Positions 1 to 10,012 of a stretch of 64,000 nucleotides of DNA are shown piece after piece. Source of the stretch: Adiantum capillus-veneris. Taxonomy: Eukaryota > Streptophyta > Polypodiopsida > Polypodiales > Pteridaceae. Every line of letters begins with the position of its first letter. Position 1 is the first letter of the stretch. The notes beneath the pieces are model-generated. The model ran no database searches and was not told the origin of the DNA. It was given only the letters and a program-made list of their open reading frames with translations. The translations under genes were made by a program, and so were the position numbers. The stretch is from contig CM043968.1 of assembly GCA_014529385.2 (NCBI GenBank), positions 130,566,018 to 130,630,017 on the forward strand. Reading direction: 5' to 3'.

Positions 1-653
<653 letters not shown>

Positions 654-739
654 ACCAATCGGAACAAGTCCCAATCCAAGGGTTAGGTTTAAGTGAGGTC
701 CCCCCCTTTTTAAAAAAAACAAAGAGTACTAAAGTAGCA

Positions 740-742
<3 letters not shown>

Positions 743-821
<79 letters not shown>

Positions 822-823
822 GA
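743..823. repeat. (TG)n(GA)n compound microsatellite
   Basis: About 20 TG units run directly into about 20 GA units with one interruption (GGAGAG near 811). The GA side abuts the LINE 3' tip at 824-917, the same arrangement seen at the other LINE 3' ends in this window. Confidence 0.95.
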
Positions 824-917
824 TAGATTTTATTATTGTTGTCACACGTCAAATATGACCTATGGGACCAAAGTTACATTTGATATAGTATGTGTGCTAT
901 TGATGAGTGATTCTCAG
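824..917 (-). mobile_element. LINE 3'-terminal fragment
   Basis: Read on the minus strand, this ends in TCCCATAGGTCATATTTGAC followed by an AATAATAAAA tail and then (CT)n. The same terminus occurs at about 13885 (plus), 14140 (minus) and, as a close variant, at 51830, 55085 and 58385 (plus), where it follows sequence coding for a LINE reverse-transcriptase C-terminus. Only the last ~90 bases are present here, a typical 5'-truncated insertion. Gypsy element G1 sequence starts directly beside it. Confidence 0.6.
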
Positions 918-952
918 CTTTAACTGATTGGTACACAGGACACACCTATCAT

Positions 953-3912
953 GTGGGTTGGTTAGATGTTCTACAATCCACATCGGGTGCTACTAGCATA
1001 GATGAGCAACAACACAAAGTCTGTGATGTCCTCCATAGGATTGTCGAGTTAGAAAGACAGAACACAGGGATCAACATGCCTTCAACAGGCCTAATGAGAT
1101 TCTTAGATACGGAAAAGGCCAACCAACCAACCCTGTCACAAATGGAGACTCCCTCAGTGAGCCCCATTGATCCTCCATATGTTGTTTTTCCAGGAGCCTC
1201 AGTACAATCTGAGCCCACAAGTGGTAGCTTTACCTTCCCAGATCTAGCTCATCTTTCTCTTAATGACACTACGGCTACCATGCATATCCCAATGGTGAGC
1301 ATGACAAGAAGTACACCATGGAGTTCATTTTTTAACACGGCGCCGATGCCTAGTAGCACAGTGTCCCCAACTATACCTACATGTATGTATCAATCATGTG
1401 CACCTGTCGTACCTCAGCCTCATGTAGCTCCTACACCTCCGATTATTCCAAGAGCTTACAATCCACAATGGAATTATCCAAGCTCTTATACAAGTGGAGC
1501 CATGCCATTTAATAATAACATGCCATATCAGGCACCCCCTATGCCTAGGACCACGCCTGTAAACTTTGGACCACCGTCTGGTACACCACCATACGAAATT
1601 TGGGACCCAAGAGCCGCGCGTATGCCAAGGCCAAGGCCAAGGCCAACTCCCATCTCACATGTGGTTCCAGGAGCACATACACCCATTATACCTGCTCAAA
1701 TAGGAGATTTGGTAGCATTTGCTCAAACTATCGGTCGCTCTATTACAGAAAACATGCGTAGTGCACCTGATAGAGAGCCTAGGAGCAAGGCAGTTCAAGT
1801 AGCTAAGCTCACACAGAAATTCAGTGGAGACGGAGATGCTAGAAAGCATATGGAAGTCTTTGAACATGTGTGAGATTCCTTGGAAGAGCACAATGAGCTA
1901 CATAAGTGTAAGGCTTTGAGTTTGACCCTAAGCGTAAAGGCTGGAGATTGGTATAGAACCTTAAGAGTAGAAGAGAAAACGATCTACTCTACTCTTAGGA
2001 GACTGTTCTTAAAAGAATACATACGAGAGGGAGTACTTTGGGGTGTAGCCTCTCAGGTCTAGAAAGCCCAACGAGAAGAAGGTGAATCCGTGAGAGACTT
2101 CATTAGTCGCTAAAGAATTTGAATTCTCGATGCAATCCAAACGAGAGATTCAACAACAACCAATTGCTCAATAGATTCATTAGGGGACTACGACATGAAA
2201 GTATCTATAATGGCTTAGTCATTAGAGGTATCACTACTTGGGAAGCAGTCACCATGAATGCAATCCAATTGGAGGATAATTTAATGATTGCAGGAGAAAG
2301 AGTGTCTGCCGAGCCGAAGTCAAGTAGCTCGCAAGCATCAGGGCATGAGCCAATGAAGATAAAGCCAATCGTGAAAGAGCAAACAATATCTGAGATGACT
2401 TTGGCATATCTCACAAAGGCCATCCAAGAAAGCCTTAGGGGTAATCGTGCTCCACAAAACACTCATATGTATCCAAGAAGGGAGCAACAATGGTGCTCAA
2501 TTTTCTTGGGCCCACATACTATGAGTGAATGCCCTACTTTCAGAGTAAAGTTTAACGGGACTTGTAACGCGTGTGGTAGTTATGGCCATCAAGCGAAGGA
2601 TTGCCTAATGCTTAAACGCATCATGGAAAATAGACCGCCTATAGCTTGGGCAGACTCACCTCGAGTTCCTGCATTGATGCCTACCCCACCCATGGAGCAA
2701 CAGTTGCCATTACAGCACATGGTCCCTAGAACCCAAAATGTGGTCCAAACCACACCGTTGCCACCTCCAGTGCTAGGACCGCAACCCCCTCATCCAAGAG
2801 TTACACCTATGAACCAAATAGGTTGAGAGTCATCTAGTACTTATGTAGATTGCGAAGAGGACATAGACTCTAGTATCACCTATGGAGTCGACATGCTTGA
2901 GGAGTGTCCAATGTACTATATGGAAGACCATTGGGGACAAATCAAACCGGTATATCAAGCTACTGCGCTAGCAGCAAGACGCCAAAACATTAATAGTTTT
3001 ACCAAGAGACCACCTCTTCAGTGCTACGAATGTGGTGGACCACATCGAGTAGCTGAGTGCCCCATTAGAATGCAAAAGAATGCCGCACTAATGCAAACAA
3101 GTCAAGGGAGTGCATTGGCAATGCCAATACTCACTTGTAATCATTGTGGCATAGATCATTTGATCGCACAGTGTCCTAACAATCCAAACGCACCAAAAAT
3201 CACACCATTGAACATAATAGAGATTGTTGATGGGACACCACCAACTATAAACATAGCACCAGTGAATGCACACACACGGTCGATGCTCCAAAAGCAAAAT
3301 TACATCCTCGAAGAGAGAGATGCTGCATCCATTGGCCGAGCGAGAAAGAAGAAAACACGAAGAAAGAAATCCCTTAATGCTTCTAGCTCAAAACCTAGTT
3401 CAAAGACTAACATAGGGACAGGAGAGGATCCCGTGTATATGAATGACCCTGAGGATGACTCAGATTCAATAGAGACCACGGAGACCAAAACTATTACTAC
3501 AAAGGAAAAAGCTAGTGAGGAGGATCACGAGAGGGAATCACGACGAACACCAAAAGAGTATTCAAAGTTAAACTACCCAGTTTTGAACCCCCAAGATAAG
3601 CCACAAGAGACAAAAAATGAGGATTCCAAGAGAAAGATTGGAACCTATCCAAACCCAACAATGGAAATTGAACGAGTCCAACAACTGAGGGATTTGGTGG
3701 AAGAAACTCAACGAACATTAGAACCTGAACCCAAACATATCCAGATGTCGGACACAGTGTTTCCCACACAAGTTCAACCTCACAAAAACTACAGGCCGTT
3801 AGCTATACCCAGTATCATTCGGGAAGAGAGTGAGGGTAGGACATCTGAAAGTGGACACACACCTTTCCTACTAGAGAGAATGTTTGGTGAGGGAATACCC
3901 GACCCCCTTTAG
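953..3912 (+). pseudogene. G1 gag: nucleocapsid-type zinc-knuckle polyprotein, broken
   Basis: Codes for a Gag-like protein that would form the virus-like particle. The N-terminal ~300 residues are Pro/Met-rich, followed by a retrotransposon-gag-like helical region (about 1800-2300). Zinc knuckles are visible: CX2CX4HX4C at 2562-2604, and CX2CX3HX4C at 3022-3060 and 3136-3174. A fourth at about 2492-2530 has its second Cys replaced by Phe. The frame is broken by stops at 1871 and 2060, a frameshift near 2110, and stops at 2824 and 3910; from 2119 on it stays in one frame. A Lys/Glu/Asp-rich tail (3300-3700) leads into the protease region. The start at 953 is simply the first Met of the open stretch. 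Confidence 0.75.
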
Positions 3913-3915
3913 GAA

Positions 3916-5178
3916 GTGGAGATTCCATCTTCACCGTTCTCTTGTCAGGGTCCTACGTCCCACAAGATGCCATTAAATATTGCCAAATTGATAGATTTCA
4001 TGTCTTCAGAAGTTAGAACCACCATCATGTCCAAACTATATAAAGACCCCGAGCTAGTCTCAGCACTTCGAGCCTTCCTCAATGGAGAATTACAAGCCAG
4101 ATTACCACAGTTTGCACATATGAACAAACCTGACTCGGTAATGAATGATGAGGAACATTTAGCACCACCATCTGACCTAGCGGGACATGAATCTGTAATT
4201 GAAGTACACGTTAACAAGTTGGGCCAATACTTTGAAGGTGATGAATCTAATGCTACTCTACCAATCACTACTAAAGGATTAACTATAAAGGGGGTCCTTG
4301 ACGGTGGTGCGGGAGTCAGCATGGTGACAAAGAGTTGTTGGGAGTCTATGGGGCGACCTCACCTTGAAGCCACAAGCGTAGTGGTAAAAATGGCTAATGG
4401 ATCTATTGTTACGCCTATTGGAATGCTAAAGGATCTCAGAATCAAGGTCTTGGGACACAAGGTAAGGCAAACTTTCATTGTTATGGATTTTTCCAAGCAT
4501 CCTATGTCATTTGAGATGATCTTAGGGCGTCCATTCATGAGGGAAGCAAAAATGGTGCATGACTGGTCCAAAAACCACGTCTACTTACAGTTCCAAGACT
4601 CTGTCATTCGAGTTGATCTTTTAAGTGGTCGAACGCATCCTCTAGGAAATAAATTCATCATTGATAATCGATCAGACACAACAATTCACTCAGCTCCATT
4701 ACAGTATTGTTACACGTGTAACGAAGACATGGATATTGGGGAGAACTCTCCTTATATGGATATCCTACCCGGAATGGCTGAGTCAGACAATGTCAATTGG
4801 GTACACCTAGCGGCAACTATAGATACATGGGGAGCTAGAGGAACAACCTGGGTAACACCAGATGGGGAAGAGATACCACACATTGTACCAGTAAATATGT
4901 TAGTTGTAGCGCATGTAACATCCGATGATAAGAAAGAGGCACACCTACCTGAGAGTGAAACCGATGATTCCTCAAAGGCTTCAGGCCAATACACATCAGA
5001 AACGGAATCTCAGGGAGAAATGGATTCAGAACCTGAGGAAACATCGAGTGAGCCAAGTATAGAAACTGAACACTCAAGGTCTAGTACGACCATCTATGGT
5101 AATTTATATGAGAGTGAAGAAGATACAAGCGAAGACCTATCAAGCAAGTCGAGTTCAATACCAAAATCAAAACCTTAA
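3916..5178 (+). CDS. G1 first retropepsin-like protease region (PR1)
   Basis: It continues the gag frame after a single TAG at 3910. An aspartic-protease fold is recognisable from about 4200 to 4600. The active-site segment reads L-D-G-G-A (4300-4308) in place of the usual D-T/S-G, with a downstream ILGRPFM motif at about 4520, equivalent to the ILG(R/M) strand of retropepsins. The role would be cleavage of the Gag-Pol polyprotein. Loss of the active-site Thr/Ser could weaken activity, although the catalytic Asp is kept and Gly at this place is, as I recall, not unique among plant gypsy proteases. The C-terminal ~140 residues are acidic and Ser/Glu-rich. The frame ends at 5178 and overlaps the pol frame, which is +1 relative to it and open from 5096. 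Confidence 0.7.
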   Translation: MEIPSSPFSCQGPTSHKMPLNIAKLIDFMSSEVRTTIMSKLYKDPELVSALRAFLNGELQARLPQFAHMNKPDSVMNDEEHLAPPSDLAGHESVIEVHVNKLGQYFEGDESNATLPITTKGLTIKGVLDGGAGVSMVTKSCWESMGRPHLEATSVVVKMANGSIVTPIGMLKDLRIKVLGHKVRQTFIVMDFSKHPMSFEMILGRPFMREAKMVHDWSKNHVYLQFQDSVIRVDLLSGRTHPLGNKFIIDNRSDTTIHSAPLQYCYTCNEDMDIGENSPYMDILPGMAESDNVNWVHLAATIDTWGARGTTWVTPDGEEIPHIVPVNMLVVAHVTSDDKKEAHLPESETDDSSKASGQYTSETESQGEMDSEPEETSSEPSIETEHSRSSTTIYGNLYESEEDTSEDLSSKSSSIPKSKP

Positions 5179-5371
5179 CAAGAAACAAAGGTCATATAAG
5201 AGACGACGATATCGAGCAAATGTGAGAGCTAGGATAAACAAGGAAAGATCTACTGCAGAATGGCTTAGCTATCTAGGGGCATGTGATGCTCATCGAAAGC
5301 TAGTAGACAATTGGGGTGAACATCTCCAGAGTGTCATGTGGTGCAGCCCGTGACCCATTGACCTCGCTCAA

Positions 5372-8300
5372 TTGGAGGTTACAGAGCCGAAATTGAGTCG
5401 AACTATAAGAAGACGTCAAAACCGAGAGTTAGCACAACAACAAAAGGAGGCAGAACTAAAAGAAAGGTCTCCGTCAGGACAAGAGCCTGCTGACTTACAT
5501 ACGGCTCCTGAACATTTTAAATCTTATACCACGGGGGAGCGAAAGGTTGTGTATGCCAAAGCCCAACGAATACCTACCAATGGAAGCAGTGGAGTCTATG
5601 ATGGTCCAGCGGTAGTTAAAGAGATAGAATTAGCAGAACCAGGTGAGGAGTCTAAACGAGTCTTTATTGCTCAAGACCTTACCGAAACTGAAGAGGCTGT
5701 ACTTAAGGAGCTCCTCAAGGAATACAAGGATATCTTTTCTTGGACATATCATGACATGAAGGGCGTTCCACCTTCTGTGGTGCAACATACAATTCCCATG
5801 ATCAACACTGCTAAACCCGTCCAGCAACGACCCTATCCAATGAATCCTAAGTACGCCAAAATTGTACAAGAGGAGATTGAAAAACTTATCCAATGTGGAT
5901 TCATATACCCTATTGAGCACTCAGAATGGGTTTCTCCAATAGTCATTGTGCCAAAAAAGAATGGGAAACTAAGAGTGTGCGTGGACCTCAAGAAAGTTAA
6001 TGCAGCCACTAGGAGAGATCATTATCCCTTGCCATATTCAGAACATGTGCTTGAAAGAGTGGCGGGCAAGAAAGCTTATAACTTTTTAGATGGGTACTCT
6101 GGTTACAATCAAATCACAATTGCATTAGAGGACCAAGCTAAAACTGCTTTTATCACAGAGTTTGGAGTGTTTGCATTTCGTGTTATGGCTTTTGGCTTAA
6201 CGAATGCCCCTGCTACATTCCAACGATTAATAAACACTGCGTTTAAAGAATTTCTAAGGGAGTTTTGTGAAGCTTTCCTAGACGACCTTTGTGTTTATTC
6301 TTCTTGGGAGAAGCATTTGTTATATCTACGAAAAATATTTGAAAGGTGCAAATTTTATCGCATCTCATTGAACCCTTTCAAATGCCAATTTTGGATTAAG
6401 TATGGAGTCATTCTAGGGCATATAGTGTCCAAGAACGGGATATCCACAGATGAGAGTAAGATTAAAGCCATTGCCAATTTTCCACCACCTACGAACTATA
6501 AAGGAGTTCAAAGATTTATGGGCCATGTTGGTTATTATCGAAGATTTATTTTAAACTTTGCCGAGATAGCGCGTCCATTGTACAAGCTTCTTATCGAGTT
6601 TCATTGGACGGAAGAATGTCATCAATCTTATGAGTTATTAAAGAAGGCCCTAACAAGTGCTCCAATCCTGCGAACACCTGATTGGAATGTACCTTTTCAT
6701 GTGCATATTGATGCATCAAATTTTGCTATTGGGTGTGTTCTAACTCAACCAGGAGAACATAAATTGGACTACCCTATTAGCTTTGCAAGTCGCCAATTAA
6801 ATGATGCCGAGATGAACTACACTACTACAGAGCACGAAGGTCTAGCTATGATTTACGCAGTAAAGAAATTTTGCTATTACCTTCTTGCTACCAAGTTTGT
6901 GTTTTATGTTGATCATCAAGCATTGCTATATTTGGTAAACAAGCCGTGTTCCACAGGTCGAATTACACGATGGTTGTTAATTCTTCTTGAGTTTGACTTC
7001 ACCGTTGTTGTTAGGCCTGGGAGGAAACATGTCATGGCGGATCATTTATCTCGTATCCCTAATGGCGAAGCTTCTACGGGGGTTGATGATGAATTGCCTG
7101 ATACTCCCTTGTTCATTGTTGAGACAATGCCTGAATGGAGTGAAAAGATTGTTAACTTCTTAGTTAATGGTTTTCCACCCAAAGAACTGCGAAAAGATAT
7201 AGCTCGAAAATTAATCAAGGAATGCGAACCCTGTTGCTTACTGGCTGGAACTCTCTATAAGAGAGTCAAAGATGATGTTCTTAGACTCTGTGCCCACGAG
7301 GATGATTATTTATATATTCTACAAGAGGCGCACATGGGCGTAGTTGGTGGTCACTTTTCAGGAAACTTGACTGTCCGAAAGATCTTACAGTCAGGCTATT
7401 GGTGGCCTACTCTGTTTAAGGATGCATCACTTTTTGCAAAGGGATGTGATGAATTCCAACACTTCAAGAAGCCACAAAGAAGTGATAGGATGCCTCTACA
7501 TCCCATCAAGGTAACCCAACCATTTGAAAAGTGGAGCTTAGACTTTGTAGGACCGATTAGTCCGGCTGCACGTAACACGCAATCACGATATATCATTGTC
7601 GCTACCGACTATGTAACCAAATGGGCTGAAGCAAAAGCAACACGAAAGTCGGATGCAAAAACAACAACTAAGTTCCTCTTTGAGAACATTATCACACGTT
7701 TTGGATGCCCCTTTGAACTTGTGAGTGACAATGGAACTCATTTTATAAATGAAGTAATAAAAGAACTCACATCAAACTTCATGATATCTCACCACAAGTC
7801 TACACCCTATTATCCCCAAGCAAATGGCCAAGCTGAGAGTACCAACAAAACTCTCATCTCCATTTTGACAAAGACAGTCGAGGCTCATCGCACTGATTGG
7901 GACCTAAATCTTACATCAGCTTTATGGGCTTATCGTACTTCATATAAAGTTGCTATTAATTGCACACCGTTTAAGATGGTGTATGGCCAAGAAGCAGTTA
8001 TGCCATGGGAGTTTGTCATTCCTAGTCTTCGAGTAGCTTCTCAAGAAGGTTGGGATGGTAACCCCTTAGTGGAGCGATTATATATCCTGGAAAGGCTAGA
8101 TGAAGAAAGGCAATTATCTGTGCGAAATGCTCTAGTGGAGAAGGATAGGAGAAAGAAGTGGTTTGATAGCCATTTAAAGGATAAAGACATCAAGGTTGGT
8201 GATAAAGTTCTTATGTACGGGGTACGTAATGAAAAGAAGAAATTGAAATACGCTGGTAAGGGACCATATCGAGTGTGTGAAATTACCCCGCAAGGTACCA

Positions 8301-8443
8301 TTCGTGTGGAGACTCTAGATGGAGTTGAAACCATTGGATTCCTTAATGGGAGTAAATTCAAAAGATATTATGATCCTCTAAGCCAGGAAGAGTTGCAAGC
8401 CATCCATCAAAAGAAGGCTGCCAAGGAACAAGCAGAGCTTTAA
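5372..8443 (+). CDS. pol: G1 Pol: reverse transcriptase, RNase H, integrase
   Basis: An open frame of 1,023 codons. RT spans about residues 150-400, with the first catalytic Asp in LDGYSGYNQ (D240) and the FLDD pair at D304/D305. RNase H has HIDAS (D447), a TEHEG Glu and a YVDHQ Asp. Integrase has an HHCC-like zinc module in which the last Cys is Phe (C692-D-E-F695), a DDE core at D724, D786 and E822 with 35-residue spacing, and a C-terminal GPY-like domain (GKGPYRV). It copies element RNA into DNA and inserts it in the nucleus. The frame is also open upstream back to a TGA at 5351. The Met at 5372 is not a proven start, since Pol is normally made by frameshift from Gag-PR. A TAA ends it, but the same frame then continues to 9766. 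Confidence 0.93.
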   Translation: MEVTEPKLSRTIRRRQNRELAQQQKEAELKERSPSGQEPADLHTAPEHFKSYTTGERKVVYAKAQRIPTNGSSGVYDGPAVVKEIELAEPGEESKRVFIAQDLTETEEAVLKELLKEYKDIFSWTYHDMKGVPPSVVQHTIPMINTAKPVQQRPYPMNPKYAKIVQEEIEKLIQCGFIYPIEHSEWVSPIVIVPKKNGKLRVCVDLKKVNAATRRDHYPLPYSEHVLERVAGKKAYNFLDGYSGYNQITIALEDQAKTAFITEFGVFAFRVMAFGLTNAPATFQRLINTAFKEFLREFCEAFLDDLCVYSSWEKHLLYLRKIFERCKFYRISLNPFKCQFWIKYGVILGHIVSKNGISTDESKIKAIANFPPPTNYKGVQRFMGHVGYYRRFILNFAEIARPLYKLLIEFHWTEECHQSYELLKKALTSAPILRTPDWNVPFHVHIDASNFAIGCVLTQPGEHKLDYPISFASRQLNDAEMNYTTTEHEGLAMIYAVKKFCYYLLATKFVFYVDHQALLYLVNKPCSTGRITRWLLILLEFDFTVVVRPGRKHVMADHLSRIPNGEASTGVDDELPDTPLFIVETMPEWSEKIVNFLVNGFPPKELRKDIARKLIKECEPCCLLAGTLYKRVKDDVLRLCAHEDDYLYILQEAHMGVVGGHFSGNLTVRKILQSGYWWPTLFKDASLFAKGCDEFQHFKKPQRSDRMPLHPIKVTQPFEKWSLDFVGPISPAARNTQSRYIIVATDYVTKWAEAKATRKSDAKTTTKFLFENIITRFGCPFELVSDNGTHFINEVIKELTSNFMISHHKSTPYYPQANGQAESTNKTLISILTKTVEAHRTDWDLNLTSALWAYRTSYKVAINCTPFKMVYGQEAVMPWEFVIPSLRVASQEGWDGNPLVERLYILERLDEERQLSVRNALVEKDRRKKWFDSHLKDKDIKVGDKVLMYGVRNEKKKLKYAGKGPYRVCEITPQGTIRVETLDGVETIGFLNGSKFKRYYDPLSQEELQAIHQKKAAKEQAEL

Positions 8444-9766
8444 AAAATCCAAGCAAGAGTTGAGGCTCGAGAACGACAACAACGTCTTAGACGCCAACGA
8501 GAGGCTAGTCTGGGCATCACGCAAGCATTTTTCGAGGACACAGATGACGACTCATTAGAATCTGAGCCACCCCTACGATACCCAATTGATCTAAATAGCC
8601 CCTATGGGAAAGTACTGTACAATGCCTTATTAGATACGGGAGCTAAACACAATTTGTTATCCTATGGAGTTTGGTGTCAATTAGGGAAACCGACCCTATC
8701 CCCGAGTACGATGCAAGTCAAGGGCATTAATAAAAAGAAAACTGCTATTCTTGGACTCCTTCAGACCCCTGTTGTCTATGACAATGGAAGCATAGTGCAG
8801 AGGTTTCTAGTCATGCCCGCGGGAGCTATGGAAGGCAACGTAAACCTGGGACGCACGTGGATGTTGACAACCAAATGCACTATTGATTGGGATACTGGTA
8901 GTGTCACGATGCGACCACTGACTCTTACCCCTATCATTCAAGCAAAGTCACCTACGTTGCAAACTCTAGCAAAGTTGAAGGATAGACAACATTCACAAGC
9001 CAAGGTGGTTAATTCGTCTTTGCCGCCTACCCATGAACCTAGCACTTCAACACTTGTAGTTGCAGCAAGCAGTAATATTACAAGTACTCAACCTGCACGA
9101 CCTAAGAGTACATATCAATGGGTCCCCAAGGCCTTACTTCCAACTACCTCAACCCTCCCATCCATTCCAAGAAAAAATTTCCCGGGAAAACCAAGAGCGC
9201 GCCCTAGGAGAGTCAAGACCAAATCACGATGGATTCCAAAACAACTATTAGAATCCCAAGGCTACTATGATGGAAATGAGCAAATTTGGGTACCTAAACG
9301 CAAAATGTGTCCTTCCCTATCGACAACAAACCCATATGAGTCAAACAGTGTAACGCTAAAGCCAATGGCAGACCGTGGGAAGGGAAAGATCACAGAATGC
9401 TACACACCTAGTCCAGATCTAGTTTGGGCTCCAAGGCAAAACCAATTTATTCCACCTAGCTCAGGAAGGGGGGAGTTCCATGAAGCTTCTAGCTCCTCAT
9501 GTAATACATCCATAGAGGTAAAAGCTTCTACACAGCCTCAATCTATAGTAGTGGACCTCCATGAAGCTACAAAAGAATCCACACCTCCCAGTGTTCAAGA
9601 ATCACCTGATGAACCACTTCAAGTTCGATCCTGGGAGAGTACCTTACCACCCTTGCAACTTGACGAGGCACCTAGGGTAATAGAAAACTACTGGCAAAAA
9701 TCCTCACCTATTACCAACTGGAACAATTGGTTTCAAAGGGTGACGACATCATTTCAAACAGTATGA
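8444..9766 (+). CDS. G1 second retropepsin-like domain (PR2) with W-x-P-K tail
   Basis: This is in the same frame as pol and separated from it only by one TAA (8441-8443). It begins with a charged Arg/Gln/Glu-rich helical linker. Next comes a retropepsin-like segment with a canonical LLDTGA active-site motif (D-T-G at 8633-8641) and a later NLGRTWM strand. The Pro/Ser/Thr-rich tail repeats W-[VIA]-P-[KR] at 9119, 9230, 9287 and 9425. The first internal Met is at 8654, downstream of the DTGA motif, so an independent product from that Met would lack the catalytic Asp; readthrough or spliced expression would be needed. G2 has the equivalent domain (28362-28712) after its integrase. The function is inferred from motif and fold order only. 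Confidence 0.6.
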   Translation, partial: KIQARVEARERQQRLRRQREASLGITQAFFEDTDDDSLESEPPLRYPIDLNSPYGKVLYNALLDTGAKHNLLSYGVWCQLGKPTLSPSTMQVKGINKKKTAILGLLQTPVVYDNGSIVQRFLVMPAGAMEGNVNLGRTWMLTTKCTIDWDTGSVTMRPLTLTPIIQAKSPTLQTLAKLKDRQHSQAKVVNSSLPPTHEPSTSTLVVAASSNITSTQPARPKSTYQWVPKALLPTTSTLPSIPRKNFPGKPRARPRRVKTKSRWIPKQLLESQGYYDGNEQIWVPKRKMCPSLSTTNPYESNSVTLKPMADRGKGKITECYTPSPDLVWAPRQNQFIPPSSGRGEFHEASSSSCNTSIEVKASTQPQSIVVDLHEATKESTPPSVQESPDEPLQVRSWESTLPPLQLDEAPRVIENYWQKSSPITNWNNWFQRVTTSFQTV

Positions 9767-9773
9767 TCTACCC

Positions 9774-9787
9774 AAGGAAGGGGGGAG
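9774..9787 (+). other. Polypurine tract of G1
   Basis: AAGGAAGGGGGGAG lies immediately before TGTTTGTGG, the expected LTR start. It primes plus-strand DNA synthesis. Similar tracts precede other LTRs here (11796, 36571) and a possible LTR at about 29930. Confidence 0.8.
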
Positions 9788-10009
9788 TGTTTGTGGACAT
9801 CCATCATTCACTTGCTTCCCTCTCAACCTTTCTCCCTGACCTCTTAATCTCCAATATTAGGGAATGTATATATAAAGCCTTATACTCACAAAAACAAGAT
9901 AAAAAAGTAAAAGAGCAAGAGCCATAACACAAATCATAAAAACAAATTATGCACAAGAACACGACCCTTGTAATATTTGCACTCTTACCATCATCTATTT
10001 GCGTGTACA
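9788..10009 (+). repeat. 3' LTR of G1 (short)
   Basis: It starts TGTTTGTGG right after the polypurine tract and most plausibly ends at GCGTGTACA, giving a 222-bp TG...CA LTR. A TATA box (9867-9877) lies about 80 bp inside, consistent with a short U3. No 5' partner is in the window, so the right boundary is inferred, and no target duplication can be tested. Confidence 0.5.
9867..9877 (+). promoter_or_regulatory. TATA box in G1 LTR
   Basis: TATATATAAAG in a short AT-rich context, in the position expected for the LTR promoter. It is also ~135 bp upstream of the intact ORF at 10013 and could drive it. Confidence 0.5.
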
Positions 10010-10012
10010 GAT

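Larger units (their letters stand above)
918..10009 (+). mobile_element. Ty3/gypsy LTR retrotransposon G1, 5'-truncated
   Basis: The internal order is gag (953-3912), first protease region (3916-5178), RT-RNase H-integrase (5372-8443), second retropepsin-like domain (8444-9766), polypurine tract (9774-9787) and a short 3' LTR (9788-10009). No 5' LTR or primer-binding site was found; the left end stops at a LINE tip near 917. RT before integrase with DDE and GPY-type features places it in Ty3/gypsy. No chromodomain is present. A second, broken copy of the same lineage (G2) lies at 21717-28904. Confidence 0.85.

Noticed and set aside
1655-1891. Minus-strand frames within G1 (also 2205-2462, 3945-4322, 5630-5920, 8041-8361)
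   Set aside because: Shadows of the plus-strand gag-pol coding sequence with no recognisable protein features.
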